From Lactarius indigo (lineage: Eukaryota; Basidiomycota; Agaricomycetes; Russulales; Russulaceae), in the NCBI GenBank assembly GCA_025766275.1, contig JAFKAC010000013.1, positions 1,054,001 through 1,118,000 of the forward strand: 64,000 nucleotides of DNA, written 5' to 3'. Under the pieces are notes generated by a model. The model was given only the letters and a program-made list of their open reading frames with translations, had not been told where the DNA came from and did not search any database. Position numbers and translations under genes: made by a program. Positions 23,530-36,600 of this stretch are shown here, one piece after another; the first letter of the stretch is position 1, and every line of letters starts with the position of its first letter.

Positions 23530-25317
23530 ATGGCCTCTAGAGGTCAAACACCGTCGGGCGTCTCCGGACGCAACACACCTGCAAACCCTAGGACCTTAAG
23601 GTCCGCCGCGAAGGCAGACGTTCAACAGGCTAGCACCCCTCCCCCTCAGCCTGCCAAAACAGTACAGAAAAACCCCAACCTAAGCGAAGCAAAACTTCAC
23701 TTGACGAGTGAAAATTGCCTTAACGCTGAGACTCTCCCCCCACACTCCGCTCTCATCCAATCGCTCATTCTTATCATTAAAAAGCACAGTAAAACGGCCA
23801 CGCCGGGCTTAATCAGGACGCTGCAAGCCTTCGGGGTCTTCCTTGAAGAAACACTTGCGGTCTCAACCCAGCAGCCTCCACACATGGATTTACTCGCGCT
23901 TAAGATTGAGGAGATCGTAGAGAAATCAGTTCAGTCGGGCATCAATAAGCTAAGTAGCACAGTACAAAGCTCTCTGGCTGAACAAAGCAAGCTCCAGGTC
24001 ACGGCCGAAGCCTTAGACGCTTCGGCCGCCTCCCTAAGCAAGATAGCCTCGGACATGAGCAAAAGCATCACAGATGCAACCACAGCGACCACTCAGATCT
24101 CCGAAACAGCAGTCACGTACAAAGAAGCCCTCCTGTGTACAAATACGCGGCCGGCCCCCTCCACCCTCCCTCACCCTCTTCCGGCAGCGCAAACTCCGGC
24201 AGAGCAGGAACTCAGCCTCTTCATCGGGCTGGACAGAAAGGCTAGACAAATTCTTCTAGACTCCGCCACTGGGGACGGCCAATGCCTGAACACCCATGAA
24301 ATAAAGGAAAAGGCAACCAGGGCCCTCGCCAGCATCACACCCCCGCCCACAGTGGAACTGAAAATACAAGAGGTAATGAAACTGAAGAACGGAAGTATCA
24401 TCATCCAATTCGACACCAAAGAGGCTGCCGACTGGATCAGAATCCCCGACAACGAGGCAAGCTTCACAAAAGGTTTCGATCCGGACACCTGCATTAGAGA
24501 GCGCGTCCACCCATTGCTGATCCCAAGAGTCCCCATCACCTTCGACCCGAACAACTCAGAGCACCTCAGGGAGATAGAAGAAATCAATAGAATCCCTGTC
24601 AAGGGAATAAAGAAAGTGCGCTGGATCAAACCCACGTACAGACGTGCCCCGCAACAAAGATTTGCCCATGCTATATTCACCTTTACCTCCGCTGCAGAAG
24701 CTAACAGAGTACTTAAAGATGGCATATACGTATGCAATGTACGGACCTTCCCGAAGAAGCTCAAATTCGAACCGAAACAATGTATGAAGTGCCGCAAATG
24801 GGGACATTTCGCTGCGGAATGTCACGCTCAACATGACACCTGCGGAACATGCGGCAGCAAACACAGAACCATAGAATGCCTTGAAGAAGACAAACGATAC
24901 TGTGTGTCCTGCAAAGCGGACACGCACGCGAGCTGGGACAGGGAATGCCCAGAATTCCTAAGGAAATGCGATGAATACAACGGTTTCCACCCGGAAAATA
25001 AACTAGTATACTTCCCTACAGACGAAGACTGGACACTGATAACGCGTCCTAACAGACTACCTTTCGAAGACAAATACCCCGAACGCTTCGCAGTTGCTAG
25101 CCTCCCTCTCCCCAACCGCAAGGAACAACAGCTCCCCACCCGACCCATCGGTAAGAAAAGCAGACAACAGAGCCAACCGGGACCGAGCGGGCAGGCGGTG
25201 CTAGAGAATTTCTTCCCCTCAAACCGCATCGCAGGAGAGGTTGACGACGACACCACACAGTTCCCAGGCGAAATCGCCGACATTCCAGCAAGCTTCCTCC
25301 AACAACGTAACATATAA
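23530..25317 (+). CDS. LINE ORF1 (Gag-like nucleic-acid binding protein)
   Basis: 595 aa. The N-terminal half is Ser/Thr/Ala-rich with coiled-coil potential (about residues 110-200). A central folded region follows, then a cluster of Cys/His motifs at about residues 418-480: CMKCRKWGHFAAEC, CGTCGSKHRTIEC and CVSCKADTHASWDREC, the first a classic CX2CX4HX4C knuckle. Such ORF1 proteins coat LINE RNA in ribonucleoprotein particles. The C-terminus is basic and Gln/Pro-rich. The start ATG at 23530 is the first in the frame after the 5' UTR. It overlaps the ORF2 frame by 7 nt. Confidence 0.9.
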   Translation: MASRGQTPSGVSGRNTPANPRTLRSAAKADVQQASTPPPQPAKTVQKNPNLSEAKLHLTSENCLNAETLPPHSALIQSLILIIKKHSKTATPGLIRTLQAFGVFLEETLAVSTQQPPHMDLLALKIEEIVEKSVQSGINKLSSTVQSSLAEQSKLQVTAEALDASAASLSKIASDMSKSITDATTATTQISETAVTYKEALLCTNTRPAPSTLPHPLPAAQTPAEQELSLFIGLDRKARQILLDSATGDGQCLNTHEIKEKATRALASITPPPTVELKIQEVMKLKNGSIIIQFDTKEAADWIRIPDNEASFTKGFDPDTCIRERVHPLLIPRVPITFDPNNSEHLREIEEINRIPVKGIKKVRWIKPTYRRAPQQRFAHAIFTFTSAAEANRVLKDGIYVCNVRTFPKKLKFEPKQCMKCRKWGHFAAECHAQHDTCGTCGSKHRTIECLEEDKRYCVSCKADTHASWDRECPEFLRKCDEYNGFHPENKLVYFPTDEDWTLITRPNRLPFEDKYPERFAVASLPLPNRKEQQLPTRPIGKKSRQQSQPGPSGQAVLENFFPSNRIAGEVDDDTTQFPGEIADIPASFLQQRNI

Positions 25318-28300
25318 AGATACACCAAGCAAACGAGGAACGCAAGAAACTTGCTATCTGGCAACAGAATATCAACAAATCCCCATCATGCCAGCACGGG
25401 CTAATAAGCAGCGGTAAACTAACAGAATACAACATCGACATAATCGCATTACAGGAACCGGCAATCAACTTCCTAAACAAAACTATCGCCGCCAGGGACT
25501 GGGTACCCATATACCCATCAACGCACAACAAGCACCCGGAAAAAAACAAGATCGGCCATTTTTGTGAGAGGAGATATCCTCACCGAAAACTGGGAGCAAG
25601 TCGACTTCCCGTCCGGAGATGTCACAGTACTACGCATCAGAGAGTCATGGGGCTCGCTGACACTCTTCAATATCTACAACGACTGTGAAAACGACGACAC
25701 ACTGAAGGAACTAATGTCGCACCACAGGACCCACGCTCACCAAATCCTGGGGTCAGAACTAACGCAGGAGACTCACCATCTGATTTGGATGGGGGACTTC
25801 AACAGGCACCATCCGTACTGGGACAACCCGGAGGACAACAGACTATTCACCCGCGAAGCCTTAGAATCGGCGGAAACGCTCCTCAGAAACGTAGCTGACC
25901 TAGGTATGGATATGGCCCTGCCTAGTGGGACCCCCACGCACATACACAACGTGACGAAGAAATGGTCAAGATTGGACAACATTTTCGCCTCAGAACACAC
26001 TTTGGAAGCAATCTCTGAATGCGACACCATTCCAGGCGAACAAGGCGTCAACACGGACCATCTCCCAATAGTCACAATACTCAACATGGCGACCACCAAA
26101 GCCCTGCAAAAGACCCTCCGAAACTTCAAAGAAGTCGACTGGGAAAACTTCAACACCACGCTTAAGAAAAACCTCGCACACATGGGGCTTCCGTCGACCA
26201 TCCACTCGCAAAACTTCCTCAAGAGGGAATGCGAGAACCTAACAAAGGCAATACAAGACACGATCATAGCAGAAGTGCCCATTACGGATATAAACGCTAA
26301 GTCTAAAATCTGGTGGTCGAAAGAGCTGAAGCTCCTGCGCAGAGAAACGAACAAGCTGGGCAGAAAGGCGTACGACTACAGACAATGGCCAGACCACCAC
26401 ATACATAAAGATCTCGCCAAGCTACACAAGAAGTACAGCACCGCCATACAATACTCGAAGAAACACCATTGGCGCGACTGGTTAGAAAAAGCAACAAACC
26501 CGGATATCTGGACGGCCCACAAGTACATATCCGCACCAGCCAGCGACGGAGGCAAAACCAGAATCCCGAACTTGAAAGTCACTCAACCAGACGGCGAGCA
26601 AACAGCCAACAGCAATATAGACAAAAGCAAAGCCTTGGCAAGGACTTTCTTCCCGAAGAAACCACAAGGCCTGAGCACAGTCCTCCAAGGTCAACCATAC
26701 CCAGAACCGATATGCATCGCCAACGCAATATCTAAGAACCAGATCCGAAAGCACATTAGCCAACTCGGCCCGTTCAAGGCCCCAGGCCCAGACGGCATCC
26801 CTAATATAGTCCTGATCAAATGCGCTGACGCTCTCGTGGACAGACTGGGAGAGATATACGACGCCATAATCAGAAAAGGGTACTACTACGCCCCGTGGAA
26901 GACGTTCACAACGATCGTACTTAGAAAGCCGGGTAAACCTAAATATGACACCCCTAAAGCATATAGGCCAATCGCACTGCTCAACACCATGGCGAAGGTC
27001 CTCACATCCGTAATAGTGGAGCAGCTCACATTCCACTCAGAAAAGCACGACCTTCTCCCGCTGCACCACTACGGGGGCCGCCCGGCCCGCACCACAACTG
27101 ACGCCATGCACGCGCTTACATACCAGATCAAAGACGCGTGGCGTAAAAGAAGGGTTACCTCGGTGCTCTTCCTGGACATCGAAGGAGCATTCCCGAACGC
27201 AGTCAACGAGCGCCTGATCCACAACATGAGAAAGCGGAGAGTCCCAAAGGCTATAGTGATGTTTACACAAAACCTACTAAGAGACCGCTTCACCACACTG
27301 AAGTTCGATGACTTCACCTCAGACCTCATCCCAATAGACAACGGGATCGGGCAAGGAGACCCCCTATCAATGATCCTATATCAATACTACAACGCCGACT
27401 TATTGGACATCCCATCGGACAAGAACGAGTCGGCCATGGCATACGTCGATGACGCTATCCTAATCGCATCGGGAAAAAACTTCACGGAAACGCACCAAAT
27501 CCTCGCAGATATGATGACAAGACAGGGAGGCGCGATTGAGTGGTCTAAGGACCACAATTCACGCTTCGAATTCAGTAAACTCGCGCTAATAGACTTCGCG
27601 CACAGGAACAGTAAAAAGGAGAGGAAAATGCTAGAACTCCTTAACACTACCCTGGAACCGGTAAAAAGCACGAAGTACTTAGGAGTTTTCTTAGACCAGC
27701 ATCTGGACTGGGGAACGCAACGCAACTATGCCGTAGAAAAGGGAGCAAAGTGGGCTTCCCAAATTAGACGCGCCGCCGCACCAAGTTGGGGTATCACCCC
27801 AAAAAACGCCCGACAACTCTACAGAAGTGTAGCTATCCCAAGAACACTCTACGCCGTAGACGTATGGGGTAGCCACTACGGAAAGCAAGGTCAACCTGCA
27901 GAGATAGGTAAAACCAAAAGGCGGAAGAACAAACTTGACGCAGTTCAGAGAGCGGGCACCCTAGCAATCACAGGTGGGTTATGCACGTCACCTACCGACA
28001 CACTTAACGCACACGCACACACGATCCCGATGCGTCTGGAAATAGAGAAGCACTTACATAGGGCAGCAACGCGAATCGCTACTCTTCCTCCATCACACCC
28101 GCTACACAACCCGGCGAGAAAGGCCGCCAATAGAAGAGTTAAAAGACACAAATCCCCCCTTCATGACCTACTACAGTCGTTCGACATTAAGCCAAGCGAC
28201 TTCGAAACCATCCCCTCAGTAGGAAGAAATCCAGCTAAGGCGCACAAAAGACCCTTCAAGATCACAATCGCAGACAATAAAGAAGCGTCCATGAAAGCCG

Positions 28301-29117
28301 ACGCAGCCGGAGACGAGGAGATTAAAGTATACTCAGACGGGTCGGCGCAGAACGGAAAAGTTGGGGCGGCCGCGGTACTGATCAGGCCTGGCAGAGAAAC
28401 GCGCACGCTGCACTACCACCTGGGAGAGACAAAGCATCACACAGTCTTCGAAGCTGAGCTAGTTGGGCTAATGTTAGGCCTCCATCTGATCAAGACCGAA
28501 AGCGTGGGTAGAACGAGCTATGCGTTAGGTGCTGACAATCTAGCCGCAATAACGGCGTTCGCAACGCCAATGAGCAGATCAGGACACTATCTAGTAGACA
28601 TTTGCCTAACCATGGCGACAAACCTACGCAAAAGTAAAGGCACTGCAAACTACAAACTCGAAGTACGCTGGACCGCGGGACACGTAGGCATAGAGGGTAA
28701 CGAACAGGCGGACAAAGAAGCGAAGGCAGCGTCAGAGGGGAAAACGTCACCAACCCCGGAACTCCCAAGAATACTCAAAAAACCACTACGGCATAACAAA
28801 TCGGCAGCGAAACAAGAATGCAAAAGCATACTGAAAGCCGTATGGAAGAAAGATTGGGAAACCTCCCCACGAGCAAGCGGACTTAATCGATTTGACCCGT
28901 CTATCCCCTCTGTCAAATTCATAAAACTGATTAGCGACCCGAAATTATCCAGGAAGGGCGCCAGTTGGCTATATCAGCTGAGAGTGGGACATTTCCCGCT
29001 GAACGCTTACCTCCATAGATTCAAAAGGAAAGCCAGCGCAAGCTGCCCGGCTTGCGGATACCACACCAAAAACGCTCAGCACTTCATATTGGACTGCCCA
29101 GCATACGCGCACGAGAG

Positions 29118-29122
29118 ATGGG
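29118..29122. repeat. Target-site duplication of the copia element, left
   Basis: ATGGG, repeated at 41942-41946. Collapsing the two copies restores the LINE ORF2 frame (TGG GGT). Confidence 0.9.
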
Positions 29123-29771
29123 TTGTGCGAGAGTAGCGCGATTATGTAACGCGTTGCACGTGAGTGCGCGCGCCGAGAGCCACAGAAATAGAACAAGTCG
29201 AGCGTTCGAGAGAGAGAGATTGAGCGCGAATAAACAGACGGAGGGATTTTCGAGAACAACAAATTGATTGTACATTCCAGTCTGAATCCATACACTTTAT
29301 ACTACTGGGTTTTCTGTTTATTTGTAAATACGAGTCGTAAGTAATCACAGGCCATCAAACATGTGTGAGCGCGTCGTAAGGTAAGTATATCGTAGAGCCT
29401 CTCAATTGAGGCAAAAAGTCATAACTACTCATCATGAGATCATACAGAAACGAAGACCGAAACCGAAACCGAACGTGGGACGAAGGAATTGAGATTGCGA
29501 GTTGATATGGCATGTGGCCGCGGCCCTTGTGACATCGGGCTCGGCGTGCTCGCGCTTGATCCGAGAACGTATCCTAACAACGATACTGATTAATACGAAG
29601 TTGAACCAGACTAGTATAGTAACGGCCGAAGGCCGTAGTCCAAAAATTAGTGTTGAGGATCGCTCGCGCTGAGGCGAGACGACTCCCCCGGGCCATCGGC
29701 CCGGTGCGGTCCTGACAGGATCCCGGTGCCGGACGCTCCCCCGCAAGTCGGGCTCACAGCGCATTTCAGCA
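29123..29771 (-). repeat. Copia 3' LTR
   Basis: 649 bp, starting TGCTGAAATGC in element sense and ending GCACAA. The last about 42 codons of gag-pol run into this LTR, with the stop at 29647-29649. Confidence 0.9.
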
Positions 29772-29784
29772 CTCCCCCGCAAGC
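29772..29784 (-). other. Copia polypurine tract
   Basis: In element sense, TTGCGGGGGAG lies directly before the 3' LTR. It is the likely primer for plus-strand DNA synthesis. Confidence 0.6.
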
Positions 29785-32700
29785 CGAGCGCAGTCCGAGC
29801 GCTATGGTGTGCCCCTTCACCTTCCATGCGGGAAGCGCCTTAGTAAGAACGTCCGCGACCATATCGTCTGTAGGACAATAAATGAGTTTGAAGACCCCAG
29901 CGCTGACTGAGTGACGAATAAAGTGATATCGTATGTCAATGTGTTTCGTCCTCGCGTGAAAGTTATCCGTCGTCGCAAGCGTAAGTGCTGCTTGATTGTC
30001 GCAATAGAGTGTCGTCGGCGAGTTGACTATTGCGAATAGTTCGCAGATAAGTCGGCGAAGCCATATGCCTTCCTTTGCTGCGTGTGTTGCTGCAACGTAT
30101 TCGGCTTCTGCGGTGGACAGCGCGACGAGCTCCTGTTTGCGGGAGCTCCACGAGATCGCGCCTCCGTCGATGAGAAACGCGAAGCCAGAAATGGCTCGCC
30201 GATGGTCTTGTGAGGAGCCGTCTGCGTCGGTGTATCCTATGAGTGCATGACGATCTCCCCCGTAAGTCAGCGCGTGAGCTCGCGTTCCAGCGAGATAACG
30301 AAATATGCGCTTGACTGCCTCCCAATGAGCCTCCCCCGGGTTCTCCAGAAATTGAGAAAGTGTTGAGACAGCGAATGAGATATCCGGGCGAGTAGCTACG
30401 GATGCGTACATGAGGCTGCCGATGGCCTCCCTATAAGGGACTTTGGCCATGCGCGCCACGTCGGTCTTGTCCGCGGGTGCGTCTTTGGTGGTATATGAGA
30501 TGCCGGGGATCATGGGGGAATGAATAGGCTTTGCGTCGCCTAGATTGAAACGCTTGACGATGGTATCGATGTAAGACTCCTGTGATAATGCGATAGTCCG
30601 CGCGCCGCGATCTCTTGTTATCTTGATGCCCAGGAGCCAGTGAATAGGCCCCAGGTCAGTAATGGAGTGGCGTGCATCAATGCGCCTCTTGTATTCTTGA
30701 AGTACCTCGCTTGAGCTACTAGTGATGGCGCAGTCATCAACGTGGACTGCGATTATGACCGGGTGTTCACCAATGCGAGTGTGGAACACTCCGGGATCAA
30801 CATCACTGACGCGGAAGCCGAGGTCAGCGAGAGTACGCTTAAGTGTGTCGTACCACTTTCGCCCAGCTTGTTTGAGTCCGTATAGAGATTTCTTGAGATG
30901 CTTGACCGTTCCTTCTTCGCCGTCGTACCCAGGCGGATTCTGCATGTAAATGTCCTCCTCTGGACTGAGTTCTCCGTTGAGGTACGCCCCGTTGAAGTCG
31001 AAGGAGTCGATGTCCCAATCCTGCTGCGCGGCAAGCGCGAGGATGGTGCGGAAAGTGGTGAGCTTCGCGACCGGTGAATACATCTCGAAGTAGTCGGTCC
31101 CATACACTTGCGTGAAACCTCGCGCTACGAGGCACGCCTTGTATTTGTCGATAGATCCGTCCGCCTTGCGTTTGATGCGGAAAACCCATTTGCTGCCGAC
31201 AATGTTTCTTCCAGGTGGGCGCGGCACCGTTTCCCAGGTGCCTGCATCCTCGAGGGTTTTCATCTCGCGATCCATCGCCTGCTGCCATAAAGGCCAGTCA
31301 CGACGAGATCGCGCCTCGTTAACTGTCACCGGGTCGCCTTGCATGTCGCTGATTGCTTCTGCAATGAGTGGTGTAACGCCAGCTACAAATTCGCAGTCAG
31401 CGCCGAAATCTGCGAAGTCGTCAGCGAATGCCGTTCTTGCTCCGGCTTTCTTTCGCCTCCTGGTAGGTCCTAGGTCTTCATCATCTCCTCCATCGATCGT
31501 GCCCTCACCAGCTTCCAGCCTCTTCTTATAATCGGACGGCTTGCTCTTGCGGCTTGAAGTGTGAGTTGCTTGAGCATAGCTGGGTTGTCCGTCCGACGCG
31601 CGAAATTTCGCGGTCTTGTTCTTGCCTGCCGCAGGCGTTGACTGATACTGGCCCGGCGGTGCCGGGTCCAGCTGTTCTTCAACGTCTTGCTCTTCATTGT
31701 TTTCATCGTCTGACGGCGGCAAAGCTATGTCTTGAGGTTGAGGTGGAGCGGGCACCGGAATAGGGGGAATGGCAGGAGGAAAAGAAGATGGGAGAGATGG
31801 AAGGGGTGCCGTTGTAGTCTTGGTCTTGCCGGGCGTGACGGCGGGCTGTGGAGTGGTGTGAACAGTGACCGTAGTCGGCGCGAACCTTACGTTGCGCTCG
31901 ACCGAGACCGAATTCTTGCTCGGCCAATAGATCCTGTGTGCGTGAGTACTGTCCTTGTCGTACCCCACCCAATATCCTTCAGCAGCCCGCGCATCTAATT
32001 TCGAGCCCGCATCAGTGTGAACCCACACCTGTTGCCCCCACTCGGGCACCCCAGCTAAGTTGGGCTTCTGCCCGTAAAGCCGTTCGTACGGTGTCATGTT
32101 GCCCAGAGCTCGCGTAGACGTGCGATTCTTGAGCCAGGTTGCATAGCGGACAGCTTCCCCCCATAGACTTTTGGGGAGACCGCTGTGGTGCAGGACAGCG
32201 CGCACGCGCTCCAAGAGACGCCGGTTCAAGGACTCGGCCACCCCGTTATGCTGGGGGGTATCGTGGGTGGTTAGCCGGCGCTCAGTGCCTTGCTCCTTGA
32301 GAAAACGGTCGAAATCTGCACCGGTGTATTCGCCTCCGCGATCTGAGCGAAGCTTCTTGATTTTCGCGCCACGTTGAGTCTCAGCCCAGGCCGCAAAATC
32401 TTTGTAAGCTTGAAGAGCTTCGTCTTTGGTGCGCAATAGCTTGATCTCAGTATAGCGCGAATAATCGTCTGTAAAAGTGATATAGTAACGTCGTCCTCCA
32501 ATAGTGTTGAGCGGCGACGGTCCCCAGACATCAGAGTGTATCTCTTCTCCAAAGGTACTTGCTGGCGCAGCCTCGCGTTCCTTCTTGATTGCCTTCCTAG
32601 TCGCCTTAGCATATTCACAAGATTCGCAGTAGATTTGTTGCCCATCGTCGATGAGCGAGATCCCTAGTATTGCTTGAGAACGCACGAGAGTGCGGATAGA

Positions 32701-33214
32701 GTCCGCAGCAACGTGTCCAAGTCGACAGTGCAACGTGCGGATATCGATTACTTCATCCGCCGAGCTTGCGCCGCACACGTGCTCAACTCGGTAAAGGCCG
32801 TTGTGATTTGATGGGATCTTCCCCACGATCTTCCCCTGAGAATTTGCGATCTTGCAAACGTTCCCTTCGAAAGACACCGCAAAGCCCGCTTTAGTGATGC
32901 GGCTTATGGAAACCACTGTAAGAGCCATTTCCGGGGCATGCAGAGTGTCACGAAGGATAACAGGAGTGAACGACTCGCCATTTGGCACCCGGATACGCAG
33001 ATCTCCAATACCAGTCGCGAAGAATAGGCGCTTATCAGCTGCCATAATGGGACGAGGGGCGATTGGGCGATAAGAAGTGAATTGGTGTCGATAAGGGGAC
33101 ATGTGACAGGAGGCGCCGGAATCGTAGAGTTCGTTCTCGGCCCTAGGCTTGCACGCATAGCTAGCCGAATCTTGATCTTGAAATTCTTCGATCGCAGCCC
33201 ATGCTTCTATGTCC

Positions 33215-33219
33215 GGCTG
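33215..33219. repeat. Target-site duplication of the inner LTR element, left
   Basis: GGCTG, repeated at 40366-40370. Collapsing the two copies joins copia Gag to Pol in frame. Confidence 0.9.
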
Positions 33220-33608
33220 TGTCACGGTTCCAACGGACCGTCCGTGACGCGTTCGAGTTCGGGCCCAAGGCAAGGGCAAGTAGTGTTGGGACTTAGTCAA
33301 GGACTAAGTCAAAGTCGGGGGTTTCGTGGCTCAAGCCAAAGGCAATCGCACGAGAGAGGGGAATTCGGACAAGGGATGACAAGGCAACTGTAGATTGGAT
33401 TCAATGGACTAAGAGTAGACAAGTTATCTACTTGGCTACTCGACTACTCTTATACTCATACAATACTGGGGTTTACTTGGCTGTTTTCTATGACACATAC
33501 ATGGTAGCACCATAAGGCGTGCTACTTCTGAAACTTTGAGTCAGTCTTTCGCAATACTTGTTCGCTGGCGTTTGTGACGCGTGACCGTGATGTCACGTGA
33601 TCGTGACA
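33220..33608 (-). repeat. Inner element 3' LTR
   Basis: 389 bp, read as identical to 39977-40365. It contains a perfect 9-bp hairpin (33290-33298 with 33302-33310) and a dense cluster of CGTGAC/GTCACG words in the last 40 bp of its plus-strand right end. Confidence 0.95.
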
Positions 33609-33622
33609 TAGTCCCCCTTCTA
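33609..33622 (-). other. Inner element polypurine tract
   Basis: In element sense, AGAAGGGGGACTAT directly precedes the 3' LTR. Confidence 0.7.
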
Positions 33623-33644
33623 GGTTTATTCGTCCGTGAATGAG

Positions 33645-36600
33645 CTAGGGGCTTCGATCGGCAGCCTCCCAGTCAACATCGTAGGGGTATTCGTAGTCGT
33701 CCGCGGGCTGATCGTCGATGGTGATGCGGCGTCGACGGCGACGAGGGTGCGCGACGGGTTGGAGGGCTCGTTCAGGGGAGTCGCGTACCCATGCGTGTGT
33801 CCGTGCTGTCAGCGCGTTACTTGGTATCGAGGATGTGAGACATGCGGTCCCATAGTGAGGGTGTCGAGATGGGACGACGCAACGTCGTCGTTGGGGGCAC
33901 CTAGTGTGAGGTTGTTGACAGAAAGCCTTGGTGTGTCCGACACCGTGGCAGTAGTGACAACGGCGGGCGTCCGTTTGTCGCAAAGATTGGTTTGCGCTCT
34001 CTCGTGGTACAACAAGAGACGCGTCGTGATTTGGGTCGGGGTTCGTTACGGTCAGTTGTTGCAGCGTTGCCTCGCTTTCGGGTTCACGACCGGGAGTCGA
34101 ACGGTGTTGGCTTTGCGCGTGGTGTCGGCGATGAATACTCTTGTTGTTATCGTGCAAGGAACGGCCTCGCGAGACCTGTAACGGGGAACGAGTGATCGTA
34201 CCGATGTTCAGCAGCTCTCTCCAGCATAGGGCTTCGACCCTGGGGAGCTGCCATCGTTGTGCTAGGCGAAGGATTAGCGTCCATTCTCGCGTAGTCGCTT
34301 CATAAATGGAGTAGTCTGGGTTATAGAAGACCCATAGGAGCAATTCAAGCTCCTCGGTCGTTACTTCGTCGAGTGCGACGTAGTACGGTTCTGCGGTGGC
34401 GTCGTTTTCACCTGAAACTGGCCCGTCGTTACTGAGATCGATGGGCGTTTCTGCTGTAGCCCCCGTGACCTTCCAAAGTCGGCGGAAATATGGTGATTCG
34501 CGCGTGAAGAAGTAACTGTGAACGCGAAACATGCAGTCGTTCGTCGTAAATACTGCATCTGCGCCTGTTATGTCGTAGAGGCGGTGTCGGCAGGGGGCGT
34601 CCGTCTCTGAATTAGTATGAGGTGGTTCCCCCTTCTGGTCGGCACCTGTGTTTTCCTGGATGTGGGCACTGGTCGAGGTACCATGGTCAGGAATGACGAT
34701 GGGTTGACCTAGTCCCTCGGGTTCCGCAGCGTCAAGGGATGACGATGGTGTCGGCTCTGGGTGAATGTGTCGACCTTCTTCGATAGGGAGAGGAGTGGGG
34801 GCTGTGTGTTTGTCGTCTGACTCGAATGTCCACTGGACAGGGAGTTGGTCGGCCGTGATAGCTGTGGTCAGTGGGGAGTTCTCGTCCATCGTTGGGTAAT
34901 TCGTGGCGATGGGGTTGACGTTTGGCTGTACTTGCTTCTTATGCTGTGCGAGTCGTGCTGGTGTTTGGGTGTTATCTAGGGGTTTCGTCCTGTCACGCAC
35001 GGTGGAATGTTCCTTCTGCCGTATCAGAGGTAGTAGTGTCTTTCTCTGGTCGAAGATTCGCTCGTTATCTCGTTCGGTGTTTTCCGAGGTTGATTGGGAC
35101 AGTGGTTGTTCCTTTTGGTTTCCGATGGTATAGATTGTACGATTGGGGGCGAGTAATTTCTCGTAGAACGTGCTGTGGATCTTCCTTAGTTTCGGTGATC
35201 GTGTCTTATCCGAAACACGAGGCGGCTTTCGTATTGGTGGTGTGATTTCGCCGTATGTCGTCTGATGACTTCTGATCGATCCCTTTCTAATCGCCATAAT
35301 CAATGAGAGATCTCTGCGGAGTATGTTCCGCATTGGGAGACATTTGTCACTTGTTCGTGAGATGATGGGTATCTGTCGACATGTCGAAGATATGAACCTC
35401 GTGATTATCTCGTGTGGGGACCGTATTGTTTCTTTAGACGGTTGTGGGTCGTGGGTGGGTTGCGTTACTAGTAGCCGCGTTGTACGTTCGTTATACCGTC
35501 TATGGTTGGCGCGAGCATTGAGATATTGCACTCGTCGTTGCCTCGGACCTTTTTGTCGACCGTTGGTGCACGAGCGATACGTTGAATTATTATACTGTTT
35601 GGTGTTTGGTGGAGTGTAGGGGACGCGTATGAGTGCGGTGGTAACGAAATTGAGAGACTTGCAGATCTTTGTGTTGAAGTCTCGGATGAATGTGTTGAAA
35701 CGGGGTGTATTTCGTTGCGGGTCGATGGACGACAAGGGCGCGTGGAGTAATTTAGGGAGATTTTTGTTTCCCTGGTGTGTCAGACGTTTTGTGTTATGCT
35801 TAACGGCTTCGGTTTTCATAGGATGTCGCCGGAGGGTAAGCAGTTTTTTGTTCTTGTCCGGGTGTTTCACGGTGATTGAGTCGTGAAGCGACTGAATTAC
35901 CCCCCTCCTCAGAAGGGGATCGTCCGCGATCACAAGATAGTCATGGCAGGACCGAGGGTCGACAGTGACATGTGTCGGGCGGTGGAGGGAACGAATGCCG
36001 GGCGTGGTGGTCTGAGCGGCGGTGAGGATGTGCGACAAGAGCATAACAACAACAGGAAGAATGTCGGTATTGGGCGAAGTAAGGACAGGGTGGCGAGAAA
36101 GGTTAGCGGTATGAAGATGTGTGCCACAGACGTGACGACGTCGAAGGTCGTAGTCCGTCAGGATGAGGCGGGGGACCCGGTGGCGATGGAGATTCGCGGG
36201 GATGATGACCGGGTACCGTGTGTCGACGAGCAGGCGCCGCCAGTGTGCAAGAGCATGCATCAGCGTGAAGAGTTTGCGCCTGTACGCGGAGTGACTACAA
36301 TCGACGGGGTAGGGTAGTGGTGGAAAGTAGTCGATGGTCGGTGTTTCCTTTCGACCGTCGAACTGTGTAAGGGTGGCGTTGGAATCGCACCGCAAGGCGC
36401 CTGTTGGTCGGCGTATGGGACACGAGCAGGCGACGTTGAGAATGATGTCGAGTGTCGTAGCGTACTTCGTCGCGTCTAAAAAGGGGTTGGTCTGTTGCAT
36501 AAGAGACCGGGCAGGTTCGGCGTATCGTGGAGTAAATAGTTGCTGACATCCGAGAGTCTCAAGGATGCAGCAACTTAGTTGGACGGTAGAGAGTGTTCGT

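Noticed and set aside
23697..28922. Minus-strand frames up to 208 codons across the LINE
   Set aside because: They are antisense shadows of ORF1 and ORF2, which carry all recognisable motifs on plus.
29432..29827. 131-codon frame in the copia LTR, repeated at 41602-41934
   Set aside because: It is LTR sequence read in another frame. The real coding sequence crossing this LTR is the end of gag-pol.
34141..34215. Intron-like gtacgatcac...ttacag just after the BTB domain of the inner element
   Set aside because: At about 26 nt it is shorter than any intron seen in the window, and the frame is open through it.
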